This document shows positions 32,004-41,012 of a stretch of DNA of 44,401 nt, piece by piece (the first letter of the stretch is position 1; every line of letters begins with the position of its first letter). The translations under genes were made by a program, and so were the position numbers. The stretch is taken from NCBI GenBank assembly GCA_003963365.1, contig RXJG01000002.1, positions 734,824-779,224 of the forward strand, written 5' to 3'. Under the pieces are notes generated by a model. It was given only the letters and a program-made list of their open reading frames with translations, was not told the DNA's origin and did no database searches. The DNA comes from Sphingobacteriales bacterium. Lineage in GTDB: Bacteria; Bacteroidota; Bacteroidia; Chitinophagales; Chitinophagaceae.

Positions 32004-33422
32004 ATGCTTAACCCGAGGTTTTTAGTTATTACCGGCATACTGATACTGGCTTCCTGCTCTAAAAAAATCATTCCCGAAAAGCCGGCTGTTTACAATACCG
32101 ATTATAAACTGGATACGCTCCCGCTGAGTGAGATTGATATCCCCATTAAAATAAATTTAAAGCCCTTGTATGATTTAGCGGAAAAGAAAGTGGAAACAGT
32201 ATATACCTCTGATAATTATCCTAACCAATGGAGTTATGACGGATGCGATACAAGATATATGTACCAGTTTAAAAGAGACAGGCTGCGGATCAGCACTAAA
32301 AATAATGTAATACGGCTGGCCTTTTCCGGTTTTTATAAAGTAAGAGGATCACAAAGAGTTTGTGTGGGCAACACAGGTGTAAGTCCGTGGGCGCCGGATT
32401 GTTCATGCGGTTACAAAGAAGAGCCGAGAAGGGTGGAAGTAGGATTCCAGGCGGTGATAGGCATTCATGCAGATTATTCTGTTTCTTCTATCATTGAACG
32501 GATGGAGCCTTTACCGGTTGATAAATGCGAAGTATGTTTCTTTAAGAAGGATATTACAAAAACAGTGATGGATCAGCTAAAGCTGGAACTGGATAGTGCC
32601 AAGATGAGTATAATGGATACATTATCGAAGATAAACCTGCGCAGCCAGTTTCAGAACATCTGGAATAAACTCAACAGCGGACAAAATTTATACGGATTAG
32701 GTTATTTAAAAATGAACCCTGAAAAAATCCGCATCAGCAGCTTAGCTGCGGATAATGATACCATTAGTTTGAGTGTGGGACTTTCTGCCAGACCCATCAT
32801 CAGCTCCGTAAAACCTGCCGATACCAAATCACCCATTCCCAACATCAGTGATTTTAAACCACACAGTAGCTTCAATTTATTTTTAGATGCACAGTTAGAT
32901 TATGATTCGCTGAGTAATATCATTACTAACCGTATGAAGGGTTACAGGATGGACATCAGCCAGGTGCCGCAGAAATATGTAATGGTAGAATCAGTAAAAA
33001 TTTATGGCGATGGAAAAGACAAACTGATATTAGGAGTAGAGTTTAGCGGAAGCAATAGTGGTATCATGTACTTTATTGGCAAACCGGTTTATGATAAAAT
33101 CACGGGAACATTAGAGATAAAGAATCTTGATTACGATTTGAAAACAAAGAATCTTTTTCTGAATACGGCCAAATGGTTATTTGATAAAAAGATTTTGAAT
33201 GCATTGAATAAACATTCCAAATTTGAAGTGGCTAATTACATCAATAATTTATTACCACAGTTAAACCAGCAACTCAACCGGGAAGTGTACAAAGGAATTT
33301 TTACTACCGGTAAGATGGAAAGCTTACAGGTAACAGATTTATTACCCGCAACCGGTGTATTTATTCTTCGCTGTAATGCAAAAGGGGAACTGGCGATGCA
33401 GGTAAACTCAATCAACCTCTAA
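32004..33422 (+). CDS. DUF4403-family lipoprotein
   Basis: A 472-residue lipoprotein (LILASC, Cys18) matching DUF4403, a family of cell-envelope proteins common in Bacteroidota. It shows IDIPIKINLKPLYDLAEKKV near the N-terminus and repeated long beta-rich stretches (VKIYGDGKDKLILGVEFSGS). A late LRCNAKGELAMQV is also typical. The overall look resembles lipid-binding BPI/TULIP folds, but that is inference. It overlaps the end of the converging GtrA gene by 15 bp. The upstream gap holds a heptad element. Confidence 0.82.
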   Translation: MLNPRFLVITGILILASCSKKIIPEKPAVYNTDYKLDTLPLSEIDIPIKINLKPLYDLAEKKVETVYTSDNYPNQWSYDGCDTRYMYQFKRDRLRISTKNNVIRLAFSGFYKVRGSQRVCVGNTGVSPWAPDCSCGYKEEPRRVEVGFQAVIGIHADYSVSSIIERMEPLPVDKCEVCFFKKDITKTVMDQLKLELDSAKMSIMDTLSKINLRSQFQNIWNKLNSGQNLYGLGYLKMNPEKIRISSLAADNDTISLSVGLSARPIISSVKPADTKSPIPNISDFKPHSSFNLFLDAQLDYDSLSNIITNRMKGYRMDISQVPQKYVMVESVKIYGDGKDKLILGVEFSGSNSGIMYFIGKPVYDKITGTLEIKNLDYDLKTKNLFLNTAKWLFDKKILNALNKHSKFEVANYINNLLPQLNQQLNREVYKGIFTTGKMESLQVTDLLPATGVFILRCNAKGELAMQVNSINL

Positions 33423-33908
33423 CGAAACTTCCTCTGTACGGAAGCTGAAATGTTTCTGGCTTACATAACTGAATACCACCACAATCACCGTAGTGATAAT
33501 TTGTGAAATGGTAGGATAGATATGACAATATTCCACAAAAAATTTTAAGAAAACATAATTGAGCCCAACGCAAAACATAACCAGTATAAAATAACGGAAC
33601 AATTGTATTTTTCCTTTTAATGTGCTCTCTGTCCACACCACGTATTTAGATAATACAAAACCTATAGGAAATGTAATCACAAAAGCGATTAAGAAGGCAG
33701 CAATATGCGGCTTAAAAGCAATGAAGCCCAAATGCAGTACTCGTTTCTTTAAAATAAAATTGTAAAAGATAAAATAAAGAAAGATGCTGAGTAACGTATT
33801 ACCTCCGCCACAGGCGGCGTAATGAAAAGTTCTTTTGTCCATTATCCTGCTGAAGGGCGGATAAAAGAAATCTAAAAAGGTTAGTATCCTGTCACGTACT
33901 AAATGCAT
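33408..33908 (-). CDS. GtrA-family membrane protein
   Basis: A 166-residue protein with four hydrophobic segments in the GtrA pattern: FHYAACGGGNTLLSIFLYFI, then PHIAAFLIAFVITFPIGFVL, LFRYFILVMFCVGLNYVFLK and a last segment before SQKHFSFR. GtrA proteins are linked to translocation of lipid-linked sugars in surface polysaccharide decoration. No glycosyltransferase is adjacent. Its 3' end overlaps the DUF4403 gene by 15 bp on the opposite strand, a tight convergent arrangement with no terminator. Confidence 0.86.
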   Translation of the reverse strand: MHLVRDRILTFLDFFYPPFSRIMDKRTFHYAACGGGNTLLSIFLYFIFYNFILKKRVLHLGFIAFKPHIAAFLIAFVITFPIGFVLSKYVVWTESTLKGKIQLFRYFILVMFCVGLNYVFLKFFVEYCHIYPTISQIITTVIVVVFSYVSQKHFSFRTEEVSLEVD

Positions 33909-33975
33909 ACTTTGCTGTAAAGGTAATGATTGACGGTGAGAGGGTCAAAGCCGTTTATATAATTAGTCGTTAATG

Positions 33976-34007
33976 AAAAAGCCCTTTGTTTATCAGCAAA
34001 GGGCTTT
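33976..34007 (-). terminator. Intrinsic terminator of the gene at 34029-34526
   Basis: The stem AAAGCCCTTTG/CAAAGGGCTTT (11 bp, perfect) with an 8-base loop, followed on the reverse strand by a T-run. Confidence 0.92.
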
Positions 34008-34028
34008 ACAACTTTAACTATGCGAAGA

Positions 34029-34526
34029 CTAAAAGGTATAACGTATTGCCAAACCACCCCAGCCGGCATAAAAGCCATACCATGTATCCGGGCCATTACC
34101 AAAATTCCAGGAAGGCTGCCAGTCGAGGCTCATGTTGAAAGGGGCACCTTTAAATTTATAATCCAAACCCAACACACCATCAATGCCTGCATAAGAACCG
34201 GAATAGTTATAACCATAACGATCTTTCCATTTTGTATTCCAGAAACCGATATGTGCACCCGGGCCGGCATACCATTTTAAACCCTGCGCTCCGTTAATGT
34301 CTCCATGAAATTCATATAAACCGGTAATACGGGTACCATATCTCCAGAAATATCCAATTCCTTCCACCGCTGCATTGGGTTTTACAAAATGCTTTAGCGT
34401 AATGGCACCACCATCGCCAAACTTAACACCGAGTGCTGTTTTGTAATTTGATCCTAAACTTTGTGCGGATAGTTGTGCCAACGAAACGAAGAGCAACATA
34501 GCTGTTGCGAATAATGCCTTTCTCAT
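34029..34526 (-). CDS. Small outer-membrane beta-barrel-like protein
   Basis: A 165-residue protein with a signal peptide (cleaved near LSAQS). It has alternating aromatic/polar strands rich in Gly, Tyr and Trp (YFWRYGTRITGLYEFHGDIN, GLKWYAGPGAHIGFWNTKWK) and ends in a terminal aromatic, GGLAIRYTF. A C-terminal Phe after a strand is the usual outer-membrane barrel signal. Its length fits an eight-strand barrel. I do not recognise a more specific family. It stands alone, with a strong terminator behind it. Confidence 0.75.
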   Translation of the reverse strand: MRKALFATAMLLFVSLAQLSAQSLGSNYKTALGVKFGDGGAITLKHFVKPNAAVEGIGYFWRYGTRITGLYEFHGDINGAQGLKWYAGPGAHIGFWNTKWKDRYGYNYSGSYAGIDGVLGLDYKFKGAPFNMSLDWQPSWNFGNGPDTWYGFYAGWGGLAIRYTF

Positions 34527-34593
34527 AATATTAGGTTTTTGTTTCGCCCAACACTTTAAAAAACCGTGCCAAAAAAGGAAGACATTATGGTAT

Positions 34594-35502
34594 TTAGTTA
34601 TGTGGTTGTAAAAATTCTTTTATCATTATATCAGGATAATCAGTGATGATTCCATCCACACCCAACTCCACTAAATCTTTTGCCGGTTTAAGATCATTAA
34701 TGGTCCATGGTATTACTTTCATGTGGTGCTGATGGCAATATTCAATCATATGTGTGCTTACTAATAAATAATGCGGACTGTAAATAGTGGGAGTGAAGCC
34801 AAGTTTTTCAATTTGTTTTTCAACAGGAGTGAAGACACCTTCTTCAATTAATGCCGCTGTTTTAACAGAAGGATATTTTTTATGAATGATCTGCAGTGTT
34901 CTGAAATCAAAGGATTGAATGATCACTTTGTTCTCAATCTTTTTATCGGTAATCACTTTCATCAGCAACTCCACAAATTCATCCGGTAATGGATGATAGA
35001 TGGAATCACCTTCGGGGGCAGACTTGGTTTCGATATTATACTGAACGGGTTTCAAATGATGCAGCTGAATATACTGTTCAACACTATCAATCAAATCTGC
35101 CAACCGTGGTTTATGCACTTTCAATTTTGCCTGGTGCGGAAAACGGGGATGGGGACGACTGCCTACATCCCATCTGCTTATCTCTTCATACGTCATTTGG
35201 TAAACGTTGAGATTTTTTTCTTCTGCTTCCGTTACCAGTGTTCCATCCGGTTTTGTACTTATTTCATGATTAAAGAATGGCTCGTGAGAAACAATTACCT
35301 GTTTATCTTTTGTAATACTGGCATCCATTTCCAGGGTGGTTACCCCAATATCCAGTGCTTTTATCATAGCAGGGATCGTATTCTCCGGCATCAGGCCACG
35401 GCAGCCCCTGTGTCCCTCTATATCTAAGTCTGTTCTTTTCATTGAATGTTGCTGGCAGGCAGAAAACAATATCATTAATACCGCCCATTTTTTATATTGC
35501 AT
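34594..35502 (-). CDS. Glycerophosphodiester phosphodiesterase (lipoprotein)
   Basis: A 302-residue protein with a lipobox (ILFSAC) and the GDPD TIM-barrel motifs. HRGCRGLMPENTIPAMIKAL holds the catalytic His and Arg plus the Glu-Asn pair. TLEMDASITKD provides metal ligands (the family's E-x-D) and VSHEP the second histidine. The last strand reads GVDGIITDYPD. The enzyme hydrolyses glycerophosphodiesters to glycerol 3-phosphate and an alcohol, here on the periplasmic or outer face because of the lipid anchor. The ATG at 35502 was chosen; the in-frame TTG seven codons upstream only adds residues before the signal. Confidence 0.92.
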   Translation of the reverse strand: MQYKKWAVLMILFSACQQHSMKRTDLDIEGHRGCRGLMPENTIPAMIKALDIGVTTLEMDASITKDKQVIVSHEPFFNHEISTKPDGTLVTEAEEKNLNVYQMTYEEISRWDVGSRPHPRFPHQAKLKVHKPRLADLIDSVEQYIQLHHLKPVQYNIETKSAPEGDSIYHPLPDEFVELLMKVITDKKIENKVIIQSFDFRTLQIIHKKYPSVKTAALIEEGVFTPVEKQIEKLGFTPTIYSPHYLLVSTHMIEYCHQHHMKVIPWTINDLKPAKDLVELGVDGIITDYPDIMIKEFLQPHN

Positions 35503-35560
35503 GATGAATGATTTCACAACCAAGTTACTGGCTTATTGAACAGCATTCATCTTTGCTTAT

Positions 35561-35568
35561 TAATTTTG
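35561..35568 (+). promoter_or_regulatory. -7 promoter element for the methyltransferase gene
   Basis: TAATTTTG, a full TAnnTTTG match, 14 bp before the ATG; a TTG lies 22 bp upstream. Confidence 0.5.
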
Positions 35569-35582
35569 TGTAAAATTCATAC

Positions 35583-36329
35583 ATGGCAGCAACGGAATGG
35601 TTTAATGACTGGTTCAGTTCCCCCTACTATCATCTCCTGTATTTTGAACATGGAAAACAAGAAGCAGCTTTTTGTATTGATCAGCTGCTGGTACATTTTC
35701 AACCTGCCCCCAAAAGTTTGATGCTGGATGTTGCCTGCGGTAAAGGAAGGCACAGTATTCTTTTGGCAGAAAAAGGATTTGATGTTTCCGGTATTGACCT
35801 TTCAATTGAAAATATTACTGCTGCCAAACAATTTGAAAAAGAGAACCTGCATTTTTACCAGCAGGATATGCGGCTGCCATCCTGGGTTAATTATTTTGAT
35901 TATGCATTTAACTTCTTCACCAGCTTTGGATATTTTAAAACAAGAAGGGAACATGATAATTCCATTCGTACAATGGCCAATGCTATTAAAGAAGAAGGAA
36001 TATTACTGATCGACTATCTCAATGTGCATTATGCAGAAAATCATTTAGTGCATAAATTGGAAAAGCAAATTAACGGTGTTGATTTCTTTATCACCAAGTG
36101 GTTTGATGAAACACATTTCTATAAAAAAATTATAGTGGAAGATGATACACTGGAAGAGCCGTTAGAATATACGGAACGTGTTGCTAAATTATCATTAGGC
36201 GATTTTACAGAGATGATGGCTTACCAGGGAGTGCAGGTGCAGGAAGTATTTGGGGATTACCGGTTAAGTCATTATGATGCAGTAAACTCTCCACGAATGA
36301 TTGTTGCGGGTAAAAAGATGAAAAAGTAA
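35583..36329 (+). CDS. Class I SAM-dependent methyltransferase
   Basis: A 248-residue cytoplasmic protein with the Rossmann methyltransferase motifs. Motif I is LMLDVACGKGRHSILLAEKG, followed by FDVSGIDLSIENI. The region after motif III is DYAFNFFTSFGYFKTRREHD. The N-terminal EWFNDWFSSPYYHLLY resembles a family often annotated as SAM-dependent methyltransferases in Bacteroidota; the substrate is not known. It is monocistronic with its own promoter and converges on the sulfatase gene, with a heptad run in the 34-bp gap. Confidence 0.87.
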   Translation: MAATEWFNDWFSSPYYHLLYFEHGKQEAAFCIDQLLVHFQPAPKSLMLDVACGKGRHSILLAEKGFDVSGIDLSIENITAAKQFEKENLHFYQQDMRLPSWVNYFDYAFNFFTSFGYFKTRREHDNSIRTMANAIKEEGILLIDYLNVHYAENHLVHKLEKQINGVDFFITKWFDETHFYKKIIVEDDTLEEPLEYTERVAKLSLGDFTEMMAYQGVQVQEVFGDYRLSHYDAVNSPRMIVAGKKMKK

Positions 36330-36363
36330 ATGATCCATTATCCGTTGTCCGCTGCCGGTTAAC
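36329..36363. repeat. Short heptad run between convergent genes
   Basis: AATGATC CATTATC CGTTGTC CGCTGCC GGTTAAC in 7-bp phase, filling the whole space between the methyltransferase stop and the sulfatase stop. Confidence 0.5.
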
Positions 36364-38331
36364 TCAGGGTTTATTATTACACAACATCCACTTAGCCGTT
36401 TCATAATACCCGGTAGTAAAAGCGGACATTCTTGAACGGAGATTTTTTAATTGTGCCATTGTATACGGTAAAGGGTTGCCCGTTACGGAAACAATCGTAT
36501 CATTTTGTAATTGGATATTCCTGATGTAATAAAATTCATTGGTCACCACACCAATATTCCCTTCATCGTGATGAATAATAAAAGCACAGTCGCCACCGGG
36601 TTTGCTGCTTAATAAATCTCTTCCCAATGTTTGATTGGTGTATTGTTTACCGGCTATGCCGGCAATAGTAGGCAACACATCAATTTGTGACACTACTTCT
36701 TTTCTCCGTTGTGGTTGCAATTTGCCTGGTGCATAAAACAATAAAGGAACATGTTCATCACTCAGCCGCTGTTCGGTCCATGCATTGGGATACACGGCAT
36801 GGGCATCGCCTTTTACACCATGATCGCCTACAAATACAAACAGTGTATTATTGAAGTAAGCTTCCTTACCGGCATCATTCATAAAATGCCGGATACAGTA
36901 ATCTGCATAGCGAAACGCATTGTATTCATCCAGCGATTCAAAACCATTCGCCTTCAAAGTTTCCTCATCTGCATATTGCTTTTCAAAATCTTTATCTTCC
37001 TGTGGTATTTCAAAAGGCCGGTGGTTATCGGCAGTTTGAATGATAGCAAAAAAAGGTTTATTGTTTTGCTTTAATACATTGTTTGCCTCCTTAAATAAAT
37101 TTTTATCACTAATGCCCCATACATTAAAACGGGGTGATTGATAACTGTTTTCATCATAAATCTTAACATTATTTACATTCTGCTGAACCAGGCCTCTGAA
37201 ATTGTTGAACTCACTGTTACCACCAATGAAATAATATTTATCGTAATCAGTAAAATCATTAATAATGGTGTGATGCGATAATGCCTCAGGATTGCGGATG
37301 GAGAATTTGGATAACTGAACATCCGGTATACCGGTCATTAAGGCAAATACACCTCTTGCCGTACCAAAATGAGGAGAGAAACATTTTTCAAAAAATACCC
37401 CCTGTTTGCTCAACTGGTTAAAGTAGGGAGTTGTATTCAGCACATTACCGCTCATGCTGCTTTTATACATGCTGAACGACTCACATACCACCAGCACTAC
37501 GTTCATCTTTTTTTCATTGGCAGTTGTAATGGTTCGTTTAAAATCTAAATATTCTTCCTGTTTGGTAATGCCCAGGAATTTGGCCATGGATGGATAATAT
37601 TGCCTGGCATTGGATGTATTAAAGGACGGGTTACGGAACTTGAGGGTGGTAAAAAAATTCTGCAGGGGATTTAAAGCCAGGTAGGCTTTGAAATTATCAC
37701 CCAATAAAAAAGCATCTTTCCAAACCAGCGGCTTGGCCGAGGGTCTTCCATAAATGCCAACAAACATCAGCAGGATTAACCATACCACTCTTCCCGACCT
37801 GAAATAAAAATTTTGATGGTGCGATTTTTCCACAACGGCATGGGTATGACGGACCAGTTTGGAAATAAGCCAAACAACCAAACCCAGCCCAAGCAATATC
37901 CAGAAAACGGGATAAGATTCCCAGATCATTACCACTGATGTTCTGAAATCTTCAACGAAATTCAGGGCACTGGCATTGAGCCTGGTACTGATATAACCAA
38001 AATGACCAAAGTCAGCACCATAGAATATTAAAATAAATAAGGTGATGATGGTGAGATAAGCAAGCCACCATTTTTTATTTTTTTTACTGTAAAAAGGAGA
38101 GAGGGCCGTAAAACTTCCCAATATCAATAATGGCGACAATACAATGCAGATCCAACGGATATCATATCTCAGCCCCAGTAAGAAAGAAGGCCACAGTTCA
38201 CTTAACACTTCATTAGTTGGTTTAAAGGCTATAAGCGTAGCAATTCTGAAGAGTGTAAATACTCCCAGGTAAATCCAGAATAGCTGTATTACCCAACGGG
38301 CAGTTGGGGGCAATAAAAAACGCTTACCCAT
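36364..38331 (-). CDS. LTA-synthase-family membrane sulfatase/phosphotransferase
   Basis: A 655-residue protein. Five hydrophobic segments occupy about 1-210 (WVIQLFWIYLGVFTLFRIAT and following). An extracytoplasmic alkaline-phosphatase-superfamily domain runs from about 275, with VVLVVCESFSMYKSS (metal-binding Glu). The region FGTARGVFALMTGIPD holds the probable nucleophile Thr. FVFVGDHGVKGD provides Asp/His metal ligands, and DEHVPLLFYAPG follows. This is the layout of LtaS and of the phosphoglycerol transferases MdoB/OpgB. In a Gram-negative with no teichoic acid the substrate is probably a periplasmic or surface glycan; that is inference. It carries its own TATTTTCG element. Confidence 0.88.
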   Translation of the reverse strand: MGKRFLLPPTARWVIQLFWIYLGVFTLFRIATLIAFKPTNEVLSELWPSFLLGLRYDIRWICIVLSPLLILGSFTALSPFYSKKNKKWWLAYLTIITLFILIFYGADFGHFGYISTRLNASALNFVEDFRTSVVMIWESYPVFWILLGLGLVVWLISKLVRHTHAVVEKSHHQNFYFRSGRVVWLILLMFVGIYGRPSAKPLVWKDAFLLGDNFKAYLALNPLQNFFTTLKFRNPSFNTSNARQYYPSMAKFLGITKQEEYLDFKRTITTANEKKMNVVLVVCESFSMYKSSMSGNVLNTTPYFNQLSKQGVFFEKCFSPHFGTARGVFALMTGIPDVQLSKFSIRNPEALSHHTIINDFTDYDKYYFIGGNSEFNNFRGLVQQNVNNVKIYDENSYQSPRFNVWGISDKNLFKEANNVLKQNNKPFFAIIQTADNHRPFEIPQEDKDFEKQYADEETLKANGFESLDEYNAFRYADYCIRHFMNDAGKEAYFNNTLFVFVGDHGVKGDAHAVYPNAWTEQRLSDEHVPLLFYAPGKLQPQRRKEVVSQIDVLPTIAGIAGKQYTNQTLGRDLLSSKPGGDCAFIIHHDEGNIGVVTNEFYYIRNIQLQNDTIVSVTGNPLPYTMAQLKNLRSRMSAFTTGYYETAKWMLCNNKP

Positions 38332-38349
38332 AATTTCCTTAAGTGTCTG

Positions 38350-38357
38350 CGAAAATA
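38350..38357 (-). promoter_or_regulatory. Candidate -7 element for the sulfatase gene
   Basis: The reverse strand reads TATTTTCG (TAnnTTYG), 18 bp before the ATG. Confidence 0.4.
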
Positions 38358-38409
38358 GACAATTCCTTTTGTGTTGGGTATTAAATTTTACATAAGTGGC
38401 TGAGGGGCA

Positions 38410-38964
38410 TTATTTTTTATTGAGGAGGGAGTAAACAGCCGTATCGTAAAACTGACCTTTAAAAAGAGCGTCTTCTTTAAAATGGGCTTCCTTTACAAAG
38501 CCAACCGATTCCAATGTTTTAACAGAGGCCAAATTGCGGGGATCAACAACGGCTTCCATGCTGTGCAGATGCAGCTGGTCAAAACCATATTCAATTACTT
38601 TTTGTATGGCTTCCTTCATTAATCCTTTGCTCCAGTAATGCGGATGCAGTACGTAACCCAGTTCTCCCCGGTAATGTTCCCTGCGGATATTCCAGATACA
38701 AATGGTGCCAATCAATTCATCGGGTTTATCTTTTAATGCTATGGCCCAATAAGGATTTTCATTTGACGAAACTGCCTGTTGGATCGCCTGGATAAAACCA
38801 ATTACTTCTTCTTTGCCAGAAGCCGGTTCACGGAAAATATATTTCAGCACCTGTGCATCGGAACGAAGAAAAAATAATACATCGGCATCTTCTTCCTTCA
38901 ATTGCCTTAGCAATAAACGGTTTGTTTCTAATTGCGGAAAAGGAGTAAGATTGATAGTAAGCAT
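38410..38964 (-). CDS. GNAT-family N-acetyltransferase (RimJ/RimL-like)
   Basis: A 184-residue protein with the RimJ/RimL-type pattern. TNRLLLRQLKEEDADVLFFL lies at the N-terminus. The acetyl-CoA strand and loop are in GELGYVLHPHYWSKGLMKEA (a QxxGxG variant), and the typical late segment is AVVDPRNLASVKTLESVGFV. It transfers acetyl from acetyl-CoA to an amine, perhaps a protein N-terminus or small molecule. It starts five bases after the aminotransferase gene, so the two are one transcript, with GNAT as the second gene. Confidence 0.92.
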   Translation of the reverse strand: MLTINLTPFPQLETNRLLLRQLKEEDADVLFFLRSDAQVLKYIFREPASGKEEVIGFIQAIQQAVSSNENPYWAIALKDKPDELIGTICIWNIRREHYRGELGYVLHPHYWSKGLMKEAIQKVIEYGFDQLHLHSMEAVVDPRNLASVKTLESVGFVKEAHFKEDALFKGQFYDTAVYSLLNKK

Positions 38965-38969
38965 ATCAG

Positions 38970-40232
38970 TTAATGGCTCAGTTCTGTAATGGCTTTTACT
39001 AATACATCCAGCTCAGCCGGGGTGGTATAAACATTGGGTGCAATGCGGCAGCCTTTTACATTGGCATAATCAATTGCTACGGTGTAGATTTTATATTTCT
39101 TCATCAGCACATCAGCTAAATCAGCCGGCTTTATGGTGGTAACGCCCACATTGGCAATACCACAACAACGGGACTGGTCTTCCGGTGTGTTTACTGCTAC
39201 ATTGGGTAAATGACGGACTTTGCTTGTCCAGTAATGCTGCAGGTAACGCAGCCTGGCTTCTTTTCTTTCCGGTCCTATTTTGTTATATACGTCAATGGCA
39301 TCCGCAATGGTTAAGTCAGTATGTACAGGATGGGTACCGGTATGATTCAATCTTCCAATCTCATCTGCTTTCTTTCCTTCTTCACCAAAGATGGGCCACA
39401 CGTTAGCAATGTTTTCTTTTTTCACATATAACAATCCTGCACCTAGCGGAACACTTAACCATTTATGCAAACTGGCGCCATAATAATCGCAATGCAGATC
39501 AGGAATCGCATATTTGAAATGTGCAAAAGCATGTGCACCATCCACCATTACGGGAACACCTTTGCTGTGGGCCATATCGCAGATCTTACGGACAGGTAAT
39601 ATTTGACCGGTAATATTGATCATATGGCATACCATCAGCAGTTTTGTTTTGGGAGTAATGGCATCCGCATAAATCTTTACAATCTCTTCATCATTGGCCG
39701 GGTGATTAGGGATGGAAACAATTTTATTTACTACCGCATATCTCCTGGATATTTGTTTAAACATATCCAGCATAGCGCCATAATCCTGTTCGGCCATCAC
39801 GGCTTCATCACCTGCCTGCCAGTGCAGGCCACCAATAATCATGTCCAATGATTCGGTAGCATTCCTGGTAATAGCAATTTCTTCTGCTGAACAACCGGCA
39901 ATAGCAGCCAGTTTAGCCGCCATCGCTTTTTTATTATCCCACTGCACCGTACGCATGTAATAGGATCCCTGGTAATTTACTTCCCTTACATGATTGATTA
40001 AATTCTCCAGTGTTTCCTGTGGCAAAAAACAATAGTATCCATTTTCCAGGTTAATATAATCTGGTTTTAAGCGATAACCACTCCGCACACCCTCCCAAAA
40101 ACTTTCGTCATCTGCCAGCGAAAGGGGAGAACGCTGTTCAAATTTTTTAAGCCAGTCTTCCAGTGTGGGTTTGCCTGCTATTCCGGCGAGGCCAAGCAAT
40201 GAGAAATGCTTAAGAAATGTTCGCTTATTCAT
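38970..40232 (-). CDS. Class-V aminotransferase-fold PLP enzyme with an N-terminal export-like sequence
   Basis: A 420-residue protein with class-V motifs: AITRNATESLDMIIGGLHWQ, DGAHAFAHFKYAIPDLHCDY (the Asp that pairs with the PLP pyridine nitrogen) and GASLHKWLSVPLGAG with the Schiff-base Lys. It resembles isopenicillin N epimerase-like and cysteine-desulfurase-like proteins. The first 25 residues (MNKRTFLKHFSLLGLAGIAG) look like a twin-arginine-type leader with KR rather than RR, so export through Tat is possible. The substrate is unknown. It is cotranscribed with the downstream acetyltransferase, which may act on its product. Confidence 0.88.
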   Translation of the reverse strand: MNKRTFLKHFSLLGLAGIAGKPTLEDWLKKFEQRSPLSLADDESFWEGVRSGYRLKPDYINLENGYYCFLPQETLENLINHVREVNYQGSYYMRTVQWDNKKAMAAKLAAIAGCSAEEIAITRNATESLDMIIGGLHWQAGDEAVMAEQDYGAMLDMFKQISRRYAVVNKIVSIPNHPANDEEIVKIYADAITPKTKLLMVCHMINITGQILPVRKICDMAHSKGVPVMVDGAHAFAHFKYAIPDLHCDYYGASLHKWLSVPLGAGLLYVKKENIANVWPIFGEEGKKADEIGRLNHTGTHPVHTDLTIADAIDVYNKIGPERKEARLRYLQHYWTSKVRHLPNVAVNTPEDQSRCCGIANVGVTTIKPADLADVLMKKYKIYTVAIDYANVKGCRIAPNVYTTPAELDVLVKAITELSH

Positions 40233-40268
40233 ACTTTAAATTAAGTTTTTTTGTTGACGTGCCGTAAC

Positions 40269-40286
40269 AGGATGATAAAACATCCT
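40269..40286. repeat. Small inverted repeat upstream of the CBM48 gene
   Basis: AGGATG-ATAAAA-CATCCT, a perfect 6-bp dyad in the divergent gap between the aminotransferase and CBM48 genes. It could be an operator for either. Nothing else supports that. Confidence 0.3.
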
Positions 40287-40452
40287 CTTACTGCCAATGA
40301 TATTATAAAAAGTTATCAACAGTGTGTGGACTCTTAAAAACAAGAAATCACTGCTTTTATGGGTTACCTTTATTGCGTTAAAGTATCAAGCGGCGGAATT
40401 TATTCCCTCGTGTAAAACAAACACTTGTATTTCATTAATTAAAAAGATCGAG

Positions 40453-40743
40453 ATGGTACAGAAAACCTATTACAAAACGAAAGATTACTGCAAGGTAAAG
40501 TTCTCTTTTACGGTAGAAAACGCCGAAACTGTTGAAATATTAGGATTAAACAGTGACTGGAAAAACTCAGTGATTATGAGTAAAAAGAAAGACGGTTCTT
40601 TCAGTGCTGATGTAAATCTCCCCAAAGACTCCAAACACGAATTTAAGTACAGGGTTAATGAAACCTTATGGTTGAATGAACCTGAAGCTGATGCAGAAGC
40701 ACCCAATGAATTTGGTGGCACCAACAGCGTACTGGTTCTCTAA
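40453..40743 (+). CDS. Isoamylase early-set (CBM48/AMPK glycogen-binding-like) protein
   Basis: A 96-residue protein that is just one glycogen-binding-like beta-sandwich: CKVKFSFTVENAETVEILGL, then NSDWKNSVIMSKKKDGSFSA and HEFKYRVNETLWLNEPEADA, ending NEFGGTNSVLVL. This order matches the early-set domain of isoamylases and AMPK beta. Standalone copies are common in Bacteroidota. It has no signal peptide, so is probably cytoplasmic, binding alpha-glucans. A GTG at 40324 would extend it by 43 residues that do not resemble the family, so the ATG at 40453 is used. Confidence 0.82.
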   Translation: MVQKTYYKTKDYCKVKFSFTVENAETVEILGLNSDWKNSVIMSKKKDGSFSADVNLPKDSKHEFKYRVNETLWLNEPEADAEAPNEFGGTNSVLVL

Positions 40744-40751
40744 TATATTTT

Positions 40752-40788
40752 AGCAGGATGTTGGTACTCCCTGTATCAGCATCCTGCT
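40752..40788 (+). terminator. Hairpin after the CBM48 gene
   Basis: AGCAGGATGTTGGTA pairs with TATCAGCATCCTGCT (two G-T pairs) around a 7-base loop, making a 15-bp stem nine bases after the stop. There is no T-run, so it may protect the 3' end rather than terminate. The remaining gap to 41012 shows no gene I would support. Confidence 0.5.
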
Positions 40789-41012
40789 TACTAACTCACT
40801 CCATTGCTTCATGTTTTTATTGGGAACAATTCACTAATTCCCATCTTCTCCACCAGGAAACAACCATTTTTGTTTTGTGCGATGCCTTGTACGGGCGGCA
40901 GTTAAAACAATCATTCCTATGTGGAACAGGATGTTTTTTAACCTGGTTACTGCATAATCATTTTATCAATAAAACTCAATGCCTTTTAGAAAGCGGATGA
41001 CTTTTATTTTAA

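Noticed and set aside
40758-41000. 80-codon forward ORF between the CBM48 gene and xylA
   Set aside because: It starts inside the hairpin after the CBM48 gene, has no promoter, and its composition is not protein-like.
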